Below, in pieces: positions 9,700 to 20,668 of a DNA stretch of 64,000 nucleotides. The first letter of the stretch is position 1, and each line of letters starts with the position of its first letter. The notes beneath the pieces are model-generated. The model worked only from the letters and a program-made list of their open reading frames with translations. It was not told where the DNA came from and did not search any database. The DNA lies in the NCBI GenBank assembly GCA_014871385.1, contig CM026426.1:108012070-108076069 (forward strand). The letters are read 5' to 3'. Source of the DNA: Ceratodon purpureus. Taxonomy: Eukaryota; Streptophyta; Bryopsida; Pseudoditrichales; Ditrichaceae. The position numbers and the translations under genes are program-made.

Positions 9700-11507
9700 A
9701 AGAACGAAATGTATGCTGTTGTATATACCACGTGGAAATGGAAGAATTGAGGTTGGGATTTAATTATATGAGGACCAAAGCTGCTTTGCATTCTAGTGAG
9801 TTCTGTGATTGCCAGTGTGAAGATGTGTGTTGGACTGTAGAGGGGAATCACTGCTCTGGTCATTTGCGGACTTTTTCTGGAGTTACAGATATGGTTGACT
9901 CCATACTGTGCCCCAAAAAAGACGGCAGTCAGTGGCATGCCCGGGAATGTGTTTTTGGGGATTGTGACTCTTGTGGGGTAGATTATTTGCCGCTTTGCCT
10001 AACGGAGGAAGAGGGCTTTAAGGCAAACATTGTAAAATGGAAGCACTTTTCCTTGGAAACGATCACAACCAAGAAAGGCGAGCAACGAAAGAAGCTGCAG
10101 TTGGTTTACAAGGAAAGCACATCTGATAAGCTGGTGAGTTACCTAAAACCAAAGCTTCAGGACTTTGCACGTCATAGTTTTGTGGCCAAATGGGAAGATG
10201 AGCAATTCAAAACATGTCTGGAAAATTTCCCTGCCGATACTATGGTTTCTGTGGTTGATTATGCCTAAAATTATTCCTTCGAGGTCGAGAATGAAGTCCA
10301 GTCGATGCATTGGCACAGTTACCAAGTCAGTATCCTTGTTCACATTACATGGGTGAGAAATCCAGAGCCGGACCCTGAAGATGCAAGTACTAGAAACATT
10401 ATGCAGTATCACTTTTACATCAGTGATGATAAGAAACACGATAGCTACTTTGTCCAGCATTGTTTGCAGATGCATTGGGATGCTACGGTAGAGGAGGGGT
10501 TCACCCCAAAAAGGCACTGGATATGGTCTGATGGGTGCTCAGGTCAATTCAAAAGCAGAATTCCTTGGTACTTTGTTAGTCGATACCCACAACTTACTGG
10601 TGGATGTATGTGCATGTGGTCATTTTTTGGGACCGGTCATGGGAAAGGTCCCCATCACGGCGCAGGTGCTGTGATCAAGCGGTACATGCACAATGCGCAG
10701 TTGGATATGCTAGGGCCTCGTTTACAAGATGCTGAGACTGTATGTCAGTTTCTTAGAGAGAAGTTAAGTGTCCGGCCGGAGTCTAGTTATTCAGGTGAGA
10801 GACGGCCTGTACGTCGTACGTTCTGGCATGTTCTGGAAGAAGATGTAGATAGAGAGACGGAGTATGACTGCGAGCCCATCAAAGGCTGTAGGGACATGCA
10901 TCAAATTCGATCTGTGGGTCCAATGGAAGTCAATAAACTTTTGAAAAGAAGCTTGGCCTGTTTCTGTTCAGCATGCATAGCCACCAATTGGGAGGCATGC
11001 AAGAACAGGGCCTGGACTAGGGAATGGGATGTTGAAGTCCTCGTTGTCACTAGAACTGCCTATGTCCAAGGTGTTGTGAATGTTGAATTTAAGGTGGACG
11101 ACTGGGATGAGTTCGGCATCAATGGTGCGTATTTTGCTACAATTTTAGAGTTGGGGGATAATTTTGCTGTTTCTGCAGCTGCTGATAATGAAGAAAACGT
11201 TGCTTTCCACATTCTTGTATGCACGAGAAAAGTCTTCACTTGTAAGCAGGGATTCAAGTGTAAGTGGGGCGAGACCTTTCAGGTGGGAGATAAGGTGATT
11301 CAAGGGAGGTACTTTCAGAAATTTGGAACTGGGGCTGACACTTATGTCTACTTACAGAAGTCACACTTAGCTCACCACAATGTTGATTACATCAGAGCTG
11401 TAAAATTTCCCATGATCATTGCTGAGCACCGTGTTGCAGGCAATACCGCTGTGTACAAGTTGCCAACCTCAGTGGAGGAAGCAATTGATGAGTATGCACA
11501 ATTTTGA

Positions 11508-12571
11508 GGCTAATGCATTTCCTTGCCTTTGCCTTGCTAGTGCCTTGCCTTTTCAAGGCGAGGCACATTTTTTTATGGGACCTGCGCATTGCGGGTCCCT
11601 CCAATGAAAACCTCAAACTGGATTTCTTATACCAAATTAGCTTACTGTGTTTGAATAATTGCACTTGATCTACTTGTTGTGAGCACTGTAGGGAGCACTA
11701 ATATGTCAATGCATTCGTGGAATTTGATTTCTTCTCACAGCGAAGACTTAAACATCAATCGATCGATCAATGCAGGGTTTGATTGATTCTCTCCGGCCAT
11801 TTGTTGTAGGCTGCAGTAGTGCATGCATAGTCCCTGTTAGCTCATGCATAGTCCCTGTTAGCTCCCGTGTCCCATGTAGAGTCCCTGTTAGCTTATAGAA
11901 TCAGTCGTTTGGGGGATTGTCACCCTTTTTTTTCAGCAGTGGAACTTGCAAACAGTTGGTTTTGTTTACGTGTTTGGTGACAGTCAATGACGTGGAAGTG
12001 GATGTGTCTCGCTTTGTATTTTGGATTCTTAAGAGCGTTCATTTTTTCTTGAATTTTCTGCTTCTGAAGAGTTTAGGAAAGAAAAGCAAGTGGTTTTATT
12101 CTTCACAAAATAGGACTTACGAGATATATTCTCAATCCGTATGACAGACTTTGTTCAGAGGACGGAATTATTCATTGTAATCACTTTCTTGGGCTAAATT
12201 GGATGTAATTTCGTAAACCATGGACCTAAACTTTTAGCAAACGTTTCCAAGCAATCGAGTATAATGGGAAGAGAAGATAACCCGTCACTGCCAGTGAGTA
12301 TACAATTTCGCAATTCAGTCTAGTCTGAGTATCATGGATTCTCAAAACTGCCAAGTACCACCAAAAACTTACAAACACAGTCTCCACAAACGTCCTATTG
12401 TTTACGAAGTCCCGAGTACCTCCTTTCTAGAAAGTAATCCCAACTACAAAACAAGTCAAAACACTTATGTACAAATCAACCCACTCCCAACTACAAAATG
12501 GGATGAGTTCGACATCAACACTGACGTCTACTTTGCTGAGGCTGCGACCTTCTCCGCATCAACGCTGACGT
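11508..12571. other. convergent 3' spacer of element 1
   Basis: Noncoding interval between the transposase stop and the stop of the convergent RING gene. It holds short direct repeats (CCTTGC near 11520-11565; three copies of AGTCCCTGTTAGCT at about 11830-11892). A 44-bp unit (ATCAAC.CTGACGTCTACTTTGC) repeats at 12514 and 12558, reaching into the RING gene's last codons. Confidence 0.5.
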
Positions 12572-15343
12572 CTACTTTGCTGAGGCTGCAACCTTCCCCG
12601 CTGCTGCTCTTGTCACCTTCGACACACTAACCCTTTGAGCGACGGGCTTCTTTGCCTTGCTGTTCTTCGTGCCTTTTTTCCCACCCGACTTTGTGGCAGG
12701 AGCTTCGTCATGGTCCGAGGCGCCTTCCTCTGTTGCTTGATTAAATTCACCTTCTTCGACTCCTTCCCCCCCCTCATTGTCGTTATCGTCCTCAAAGTCC
12801 TCTGTTGTCTTCAGCAGTTTTGATTCTTCCAATGCTTCCGCTGCCACAACCTTCAAGGCCCCCCTCGAGCGTTTCGGTGTGTCTTTGCCACCTTCAGCAG
12901 CTTGCGCTTGCAGTCTCTTCTGTTTCGGAGTGCCCTTCCCCGCAGCTGGTTCAGTACAGTGCCCCTTCCCACGTCTAGGTGTGACAACTTGGGCGTCTGT
13001 CTCAGGGGTCCTATTGGCACAGTTCTCCATAGATCTTGGCGTCATCACCTGCTCCTCGATGCTATCAAGATCAAGACGTTGCGGTACACCTTTCCTGCGT
13101 CTGGGCAAAATGAAGAAACCTTGGACATCTGGTTCACCCTGCTCTGTAACAGGTGCTTCTGATCGCCTCTGGATCTGAGGGAGCCTTCCAAGTCCGGACT
13201 CTCGCGTATCGAATTTCCTTGAAAAATCCTGAAAGCTCCCAACAGAGGGGCTTATCGTGTTTGATCGTGCTGACTGATTCTCACTCCTCGACATTGATCG
13301 GGATGTTCGAGCTGGATCTGCATTGATGGAAAACAGGACACCGTGCAGGCCTGATTAGAACCTAATATGAACATAGCAACTCTTCGTAACAACTAGGAAC
13401 ATATACTAAACGGACAGAGGTTACAGTCACATCTGACTAACACCTAGAATCTTCTGGCAATATCAAGTGACAAGAGTAACTTCACATGAATCCGTAGTGA
13501 ATGTTTAAACCTCTCCTACAACTAATATGTACAACTATGAACTCTTCCTCCGTGATATGACCGAACATAATCTTCTATTAAACTGAGGCATTTGCACGAA
13601 AACACTATAAAGACACAATACATTGAAATGAATTAGCATTGCCTTGAACATGTTGCAATGAACTTCTAGGGAGTATAGACTAGGTCATATAAAGCCCAAG
13701 ATCAGATCGTGTATAGAAGTCCCTAAGCCATATCTACAACTTCCTATGATGCAACACATACATCCTCCCACTCTCATTTTTCATTACAAAACAACTGCAA
13801 GTCATTGCGGTCCACAGTTTGTACCTTCGAAGCCTCGGCCAACATTCTGGGACTTGCAAATATCCCATGGATCCAACTGCGCTCCGCCATTATCCACCTC
13901 AGGCTTCGTGATCCCCGCCATTATCCACCAATCTCGATGCTGCTCAGAGTTGCAACCTTCAAACATGCACTTAGTATTGCTGGAAAAGTGTGTATACGCA
14001 CACCACGTATGATAAGGGTGGCGGCATGAAGACAATCTGCAATCCCACGCAGGCTCGAAGCCTCTTGTACAAAATGGACAAGGTGGGATTTCCAAGCTAA
14101 AAACTGGCACATGTATACTCTCACAATCAAGATAAAGAAAAGGCAAAGGGGCTGGGTGCAGCGTAGGACGCTTGTAAGCACTCTTCATTTCTCTCAGCTG
14201 ATTGCTGTGTGCAACCCTATGTCGTTTCCAGAGATCCTGTTTCTTCACAGCGCTGCCCCACGCTTGTTCCGCCTCTTGGCATTTGACCTCAGCAACCTCC
14301 CCTTCAGAGGCTGTCCCGCCAAGAAACAACGCCTTCATCTGCTCGATGGCCCCCAATTGTGACTCGACCTTCCTTCGCGCCCGCTCAAGCTCCGATACAG
14401 CGGAGTCGATCTCTGTTGTGCACCCCGGCTCCGCAGACGTCAGCCCTTCGACATGCCGTTCCTTCATCTCACAATCGGCCTGTAATGCCGCAAGTGTTTC
14501 TTGTGCAGTTGAGAGGAGTGACCGACCATAATCCACATGTGAGGAGACCTTCACCAGCTCCAGTTTGGCACGCTCCTTTTCTTCACTTAACCGGCTCACA
14601 AGCGCCTCCAAAGTCGGCGCTTCTCTCTCCAGAAGCCCAAGATACTCCTGCCACTCCCCGATTGCCATCGCTCGGTAATCCACCGGTGCCTCGAGCAAGA
14701 CGCCACTTGGTGTTCGATGCTCGCCACTCACAGTTCCTTGAACCCCTGCAAAACCACTGGCATTGCTGAGACCGCCTCCGTCATCTGCGTCGTCTTCAAA
14801 AAACTCGCAAACCGGGACCTTTCCGGCCTTGGCAGCATCTCTCTCCTGGTTTATCCTACGCAATTGGTCGCGGCAACTCCACTCTGCGTGCACACACCAG
14901 ATTACAGCCTTCTCCCCCTTCTTAAGCTCATACGCCAAACCCTTCGCCTCCGCTGCGTTGATCAACCTAGTATTCGGCACTTGAGTTCGTTGGTGTGTGA
15001 TCATCCACATGCGCTCCACCTTTCTCACCCACTCCACGTCCTCTGACCACGAATAAGAGTATCCATTGCTAACCTTCTGGCCGAACAACTTCTCAATCTC
15101 CGCTTCAGTTACATGCAGCGGTATTTTCAAGCGCTTTGGTGGTATTCCCTGGTTGCTCAAACCATACTTCTTCTCGAAATCAGTCTTCTTCACTGGCTCA
15201 ACTCGGTTCCACAGAAGATCAAGCTTCTCGGCGTATAGCGGATCCACCCACGAGAGCGACGAAGCACCTTCGACCTTAATTTTCTTCTTCAACCTGGGGT
15301 TTCCTCTCTTGCACTCACTCGGCTCTTCCTCCGTATGACTCAT
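12572..15343 (-). CDS. element 1 cargo: coiled-coil RING-H2 protein
   Basis: Exon 1 runs 15343-13825 (ATG context clear) and exon 2 runs 13317-12572, joined by a GT-AG intron (13318-13824) that keeps phase 1. The product is 754 residues. Residues 1-150 form a Trp-rich globular domain; about 240-410 is a long Glu/Lys/Leu coiled coil. About 430-485 is a RING-H2-like zinc site: CPFC, SCRHPYHTWC, then CMFEGC, with an atypical C-x4-C last pair. The exon 2 part is disordered and basic with TPKR/TPRR repeats. It is convergent with the element 1 transposase, as the double-RING gene is in element 2. By family knowledge RING-H2 proteins are usually ubiquitin E3 ligases; activity here is inferred. Intact in this window. 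Confidence 0.7.
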
Positions 15344-15892
15344 GTCTTTCTTTCAGGCTATGGCGTTAACCCTACTACCTGACACAAACTACAGCGAAAA
15401 ACTTGTGACAACTCCAAAAATATCAGTGTCCTGCAACTCTCATCAAGTTCTACACTGAGCTTCGTATGCAAAACTTCACGTCACGTTGCAAGCATCCTCG
15501 CATACTGTCCAGAGAGTGAGACAACACGCTGCCGTCAGCCGCCATCATCTCCTTCCCTCCCGCCCCTCCCCGTCACCACTCAAGCAGAAACCCTAGCCAC
15601 TCGATCAGAAACCCTAGCAGACGAACGGACACGATTTTCCGCTTAAACCCCGAAGCTCCCCTGTTCCCGAAGCTCTGTGGCGTATTATTCCTTCGAGGTG
15701 GCGGGAACGCGATATTCATTACTGATCGACACCGTCCATCTTTCCCTCCAACGGATCAATGGCGCCTGAGCGTGGGAACTTAATGATACGGTCTTGTACT
15801 GACAGCTCATGGGCTCATCAAATGCCAGCTTGTTATGGACTTCAAGTAACTCCCCTCATGTCGCCCTTGAGGCACCCAACCATGCATCTACC
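15344..15892 (-). promoter_or_regulatory. 5' region of the element 1 RING gene
   Basis: Two AGAAACCCTAGC motifs near 15587-15620 resemble plant telo-box promoter elements on the sense-equivalent side. No convincing TATA box. A tandem CCCGAAGCTC pair lies near 15648-15675. Array E begins beyond it. Confidence 0.35.
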
Positions 15893-16013
15893 CAGGCGCG
15901 AGCAGTTCGTGCGCGCGCATACGGGCGCGTTCCTGTGTTCACTCTCGCCAGGGGCAGGTGTGCGCGCGCACGGGCACGCACATTACGGGCGCCCGTGCAT
16001 GCGGGCGCGTTCA
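15893..16013. repeat. GC-rich array E (short)
   Basis: About 120 bp of GGGCGCG/GTGCGCGCGC units on the plus strand, including GGCGCGAGCAG and ACGGGCGCGTTC. It lies 550 bp upstream of the minus-strand RING gene at 15343. Confidence 0.75.
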
Positions 16014-16419
16014 GAGTTCAAGACCACGTAATATAAAATTCAGTTTATAACCTAAATACACTTACAATAACTTAAGTTTTCTTACCGTGACTTAAATCCA
16101 CTTACCATGCTAAACATTTTGGTGTGCACCAGAGTTATTTATACACTTATCATACAATGGAAGGAGAAGAGACAACGGACGGAATGAATAACATGATTGG
16201 CAATCAAAAAACAATAGACCAATGTAGGGAGAATAAAAGCGTCTTGGGAACCACGACAATGATTTTGGAAAGAAAATTATCATCTATTGTTGGAGTTTAA
16301 CAAACATTAAACATGTGAATGTAATCCTAAACCTATCCAATTCCCTATGCCTTCTACATGTATTTATATTCCGATATCTTTTTACAAAACGTGGTCTTCA
16401 CTCATGGATCTCCACGACG
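16014..16419. other. AT-rich spacer
   Basis: Contains CTTAC-CTTAA short repeats at about 16060-16110. Nothing else is recognisable. Confidence 0.4.
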
Positions 16420-19012
16420 TCACGTGCCCGGTGCAGAGGAACTCGATCCACCCTTATCGTGTCGTGCACGAGAGCTCCCGGCTGCACTACCTTCTGCCCC
16501 ATCGTTAGCGATGAGTTTCCGCTTTGGAGAACGGGTTCTCTTCGCTATGCCATCTCCTCCAAGCATTGCTTCCATGAAGTTCTTGTCGCGCATTTGACGG
16601 AGCACTGTTAGGGTCTCTGGAGTATGTTGCGCACATAGGAAATCCACGGCTTGAGTCTTGAACAGTATATTCCATTCAGATTCCGCGGTTTGTAACTCAT
16701 TACCGGTCTGGAGATCCTCTTCAGTCATTTCGTGCAACTCCTTGCGCTGATCCACAACCAACTTCCCTTTGGAATTCCACCTAAATCCAAGAGGATGGGG
16801 GCCGTACTGGAATGTACGAGTTTGAACATCCCAGTGCCCATGTAGCAGTTGGTAGAAGAAATTCTTCATTCCCTCGATTTCGTCGTCTGTTCCGCCCCTG
16901 ATGAGTTCGTGGCAGATTCTTACAATCTCCGCAAGATCCTGGTCCCCCCCCCCCCCACGTATCGCTCATTTCTTTAACATAGGTCTGGTGCATTCCCATT
17001 AGCCAATTCCAAATCAAGTCCTCACCCCACTTCTCTGGATAGTTTGGAGTATTTTCCTGGTTTTGCTCCCAATGCGGTGGCATCCAGGTCTCCAAGCCGA
17101 ACTGCTCATAAAAACGCCTGTGTAAGGGGGACTTACATACTGCACACCACCGACGTATCATGGCATGGGAAATCAAGCATTGTGGATGATACATACAGTG
17201 ACAGGATCCCAATGACCAGCCCCCCTCTTGCCCAAATAGATTGGTACAAATGGGACACCTGGTCCCATCCAACACATACTCCTGTGGATTGGGCCAGAGC
17301 AATCTTGGCTGCATATTACTATTCTCAGGGATCTTCTCATTGGATTTGGCGGTCTTGTACTCCCACTCCAACTGCGTCCAATCTATTTCCTTACCAATCA
17401 TCAGTATGTCATCAGGGATCATTTCATCTGGATCTGCCCACGAGGTAAGTCCAAAATCTCTCTTGGAGTTAAGCTGGAGGTAGTCGCGGTCAATCCTCTT
17501 GAACTCACTGTACATCTGTCTGTGACGGTCAACGTTCATGATGCATGCAATCTTCCATTGGTAGTACTGTCTGCTCATCTCGATCAGATACGTTCTGAGC
17601 ATCCCGCTGGTAGCTTGCAATTCGGAGACAGTGGGTACCGCTGACTGTTGAAATCCCAAAGAGTCCTCCGTCTCTTGAGAATCCACGAACATGATTTGCC
17701 GCTGGGGGGGGCGCATCACTTGACTTGATGATGCGAATGGGATGATTGGCTTACGAGGAACTCGGACCGGGGTATCTTCCAAGAGACCGGGCGTGGCCGA
17801 TTCAATGATGGCATTCACGTCTTCCCCGTTTATTCCAGGGCTACCAGGGATTGGAGCTTGGCTCACCTCGAGTATGTTAATCGGACTCCTCGTAGATTTA
17901 AGTTGCAAAATCTCTTCATTCTGCTTCCGGATAATCTCATTCATCCTATCAGCTTCTTTGTACAAGTTCTGGATAGTCTTCTCCATCTCAGAAATCAACG
18001 CATTTTTTACTTCCAGCTTGTTACGCAATGCGTCGCCTTGCTCGCCTAGGGCATCAACGGCGGCTATTGTTGCCTCCAACTCATTTGCAAACCCATCGTC
18101 ATCATCTTCCATTACATCGCTCAGGCCTACAATGTGTGGATTCAATATAGGAGGAGCTACATCAACATTGCTTGGGCCCCCGACGATTGCTAGAGGAGCA
18201 TGATGAGGAATACCCGGTCCAGTAGGATTTGCAGGCGGTGCACGATTCCTCGTCGACAAACAGGCAGCTAGCTCAGGATCCTTCTTTTTTAACCGTGTGA
18301 TTCTAGCACTAGTCGCTGCTCTTGTTTGTGACTGAGGGGGACAGTCTACCGTACCATCAAAATCATTATCCTCCCCTGAGTCACTCCAATCAACAGGCGC
18401 ATGATCCTCAGGATCATCCATGTATGCCCAGTCATGATTTGGAAATTTTAGGACCCCTGTAGGTATCACCATCTCTCGTGGAAGCTGCTGGACGCTAGGA
18501 GTCAACCGTATGGTCCTCCAATCCATATGCCTATGAAGCATTACCTCGGCATATACCATTCTACAAATAAAGAGCGGAACCTCGTTTCTATCGTTCATCG
18601 CCTGGTTGTATAGAACCTGGTACACCTCCAAACACCGCCTCCCGAACTAACGGTTCTTGCACCATTTCATGTTCGCCTTGTTTGAAGTACGGTTTTTATT
18701 ATGGCGGTGCAACGGGAATAACTTCCCAATGTGGCACCATTCAATGAATTCTTCACACGTTGCTAGACTCCACGGTTGCGGTGCGGCTTCCCACCCTCTG
18801 AATGCCAGCTTTGCAGGATTCATTAAGACGTGAACCCTCTTATGTTGGAGGCTTCCATGCTTGGGCCGATTTGCATCCTTTTGCTTTTTCCTCTGTTCTG
18901 CCTCCGTGGGCGGAGTCGGTCGTTGCTGTTCCAAATCTGCTCGAGGTAGATCGTTCTTCGAAGTCTTCCAAAAGTGCAAAATTAAAAGCCTACGACTACC
19001 CCAAAACCTCAA
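16420..19012 (-). pseudogene. second coiled-coil RING-H2-like protein, one stop and one frameshift
   Basis: A single frame from about 19012 is interrupted by TAG at 18647-18649, then open to 16781. A 13-C run at 16944-16956 shifts it, and the true frame continues to 16420. About 860 residues in all. Order: N-terminal Trp-rich region, acidic disordered stretch, coiled coil (about 17860-18050), a Tyr/Trp-rich segment, a RING-H2-like site (CPIC, SCHCMYHPQC, CAVC; one His ligand position is Cys), then a conserved C-terminal domain and a basic Ser-rich tail. The zinc site aligns with those at 12572-15343 and 42391-46009, so it is a third family member without an adjacent transposase. A splice acceptor probably precedes the first codons; array F and a TATA box lie 200 bp upstream. 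Confidence 0.7.
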
Positions 19013-19207
19013 TCACATTTACAAATTATAAACATTTACAAAATTCTCAAATGTACCACACAACCACCATAGAGTTCTGAAGAATAAAAGCGATAACAAG
19101 TGTGAAAATGCTGGGACCCACCTGGGTACCAAGCAATCAGCTACCCGGAGGCTGTTGAAGGCGAGGTGCTCAAAGGGGGGGAGTGCAAAATGAGGGGGCG
19201 GATCGCT

Positions 19208-19216
19208 CTTTTATAG
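19208..19216 (-). promoter_or_regulatory. TATA box and leader below array F
   Basis: Minus-strand CTATAAAAG follows the last GGGCGCC unit by 4 bp. The downstream leader (19129-19190) is homologous to the leader of the 20093 gene: both share AAGCAATCAGCTACCC, TGTTGAAGGC and TGCTCAAAG. The ATG of the 20093 gene corresponds here to a GTG. Confidence 0.6.
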
Positions 19217-19218
19217 TC

Positions 19219-19565
19219 ACGGGCGCCAGAGAACGGGCGCGAACATCTTGCTACGGGCGCGAGCAGAGACCCTACGGGCGCGCGCGGGCACCAACGGCGG
19301 GGTTTTGGCCGTGTATACCTCCGCGCCCGCGCGGGTATCAACGGGCGCGAGCGGTTTCCATGGCGGGTATATGACGGGCGCGAGCGGGTAGCGACCCGGT
19401 CTTCGTCGGGCGCGTACGGGCGTCGTCCGGGTACCGAAGGGGCGCGCGCGCGGACGTCGTCGCGGGCGCGTGGATATTGATCGGGCGCGATCCGGATTGC
19501 ACGGGCGCGACCGTCGGGCGCGATTGCTGGATGGACGGGCGCGAGCACAGGTCCAGGACGGGCGC
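19219..19565. repeat. GC-rich array F, roughly helically spaced
   Basis: Fifteen GGGCG cores located on the plus strand, most in the form ACGGGCGCGA(G/A/T). Most spacings between neighbours are close to 10, 20-24 or 32-33 bp. Sharp edges. Immediately upstream of a TATA box for a minus-strand unit. Confidence 0.85.
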
Positions 19566-19682
19566 CACCACAAACTAGAACACTATTAAAAATCAGAGTA
19601 AACCAAAGAGAACTTGCAAATTTAGGGTTAAAAAAAAATACTTTATTTATTTAGAAAATTTATCACTTCATTGTAATGTCAA

Positions 19683-20093
19683 TTACAGTGTCATGCACTC
19701 TAGGTACCGGTCCTCTAGGTCTTTCAAGTGCGTCTCGAAATGGTTCGTTTGAGCACTAGAGACAATATTGGGGACACAAAGTATTGCCATCTCCTTCTTC
19801 AGTTCTTTGATGAGATCGCCGTCAAGTTCTTCGACAGTCGCTAGGGTTGCCAACTGCTCTTCAGTGGTTGGAGGCAGAGGGCGTTCATTCTCTGCGTAGG
19901 CCACCAATTTGTCATGGCGAGAGATCCAATCCTCGAACAACTCAATCAGTTTCCGGAGTCGCTCCAGCATTGACCAAATAATTGTGCCCGGTGGGGTGGC
20001 ACCATTTGTTAAACTCATGTACGACTTGATTTGTTGGCAATTGCATGCGTTGGAATTCATGTTGGATGGTACAGCGATTGTTGAGAAACCCAT
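19683..20093 (-). CDS. small helical protein (136 aa)
   Basis: The ATG at 20093 sits just after the leader shared with array F's unit; the frame is open to a stop at 19683. Residues 1-30 are Asn/Cys-rich, and the rest is strongly helical with heptad-like Leu/Ile (WSMLERLRKLIELFEDW, then LIKELKKEMAIL and HLKDLEDRYLE). No family is recognised. A TATA box (20188-20199) and array G are directly upstream, and TTTATTTATTTAG-type AT-rich sequence follows the stop. Possibly an accessory ORF of a transposon that shares its promoter type with the RING gene at 16420-19012. Promoter, ATG and stop are all intact. Confidence 0.5.
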   Translation of the reverse strand: MGFSTIAVPSNMNSNACNCQQIKSYMSLTNGATPPGTIIWSMLERLRKLIELFEDWISRHDKLVAYAENERPLPPTTEEQLATLATVEELDGDLIKELKKEMAILCVPNIVSSAQTNHFETHLKDLEDRYLECMTL

Positions 20094-20187
20094 CGTAACA
20101 CTAAGCAATCAGCTACCCTCGGGGTGTTGAAGGCAAAATGCTCAAAGTGGGGGGGGGGGGGGGGTGCGAATTAGCGGAGGAGGGTGG

Positions 20188-20199
20188 CAATTTATACTC
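20188..20199 (-). promoter_or_regulatory. TATA box of the 136-aa ORF
   Basis: Minus-strand GAGTATAAATTG lies 95 bp before the ATG and borders array G. A run of 16 G (minus: C) at about 20149-20164 lies in the leader. Confidence 0.6.
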
Positions 20200-20473
20200 A
20201 CGGGGGCGACAGTGTGGGCGCGAGGAGGTTGGGCGGGCGTAGGCTGGTACGGGCGCGAGCAGATTCATCCTAAGCTACGCGTGCGGGCGAGAGTAATCGG
20301 GTGCGATCACTGCGCGCGCGTGTGACAGACGACGCGCGCGGGCGACCCTGATCGGGCGAGTGTAATCGGGCGCGATCACCGCGCGCGCGCGAGACAGCCG
20401 ACGGGCGCGATCAACCACAGCTGACAGGCGCGAGCAGGCACAGGTACGCGCGCGGACGCAACGACGGGCGCCA
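20200..20473. repeat. GC-rich array G
   Basis: Plus-strand GGGCGCGA(G/T)C units with a 69-bp internal duplication (GTAATCGGG at 20293 and 20362). The next 195 bp (20474-20668) are unremarkable. Confidence 0.85.
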
Positions 20474-20668
20474 CCCATGGTAAACAGTGGTAAACTGTGA
20501 GGACAGTAATTTTGCACGCGCGGGGCAGCTCGTCGGATAACTGTTCGTTCGATAACGGTCTGTCACGTCCGTCACGTGACTATACGACAGTTTTATGGCC
20601 CGTCCGTCTATTATGACAACCCTGACCTAAATCATGTATTTGCCACGTCAACGAGTGGGGCTCTTTTT

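Larger units (their letters stand above)
7667..11507 (+). pseudogene. element 1 transposase, unassigned DDE-like superfamily, interrupted
   Basis: Exon 1 is 7667-8452 (donor GTATGA), the intron ends in TTGCTACAG, and exon 2 is 9342-11507. The product would be about 896 residues, matching its 893-residue homologue at 30881-34337. Exon 1 encodes a basic, leucine-zipper-like N-terminus, then a helical domain with RQTARLLG and SPNRKEV motifs. Exon 2 encodes a Cys cluster (CCCIYHVE, CDCQCEDVC), VVDYA, ISDDKKHD, SDGCSGQFK and FFGTGHGKGPHHGAGA. These conserved acids are the likely RNase H-fold catalytic set (inference). Two lesions exist: a 256-bp insertion at 9444-9699 and TAA at 10266-10268, where the homologue has Glu. 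I recall similar proteins from many eukaryotes but cannot name the superfamily. Confidence 0.8.
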
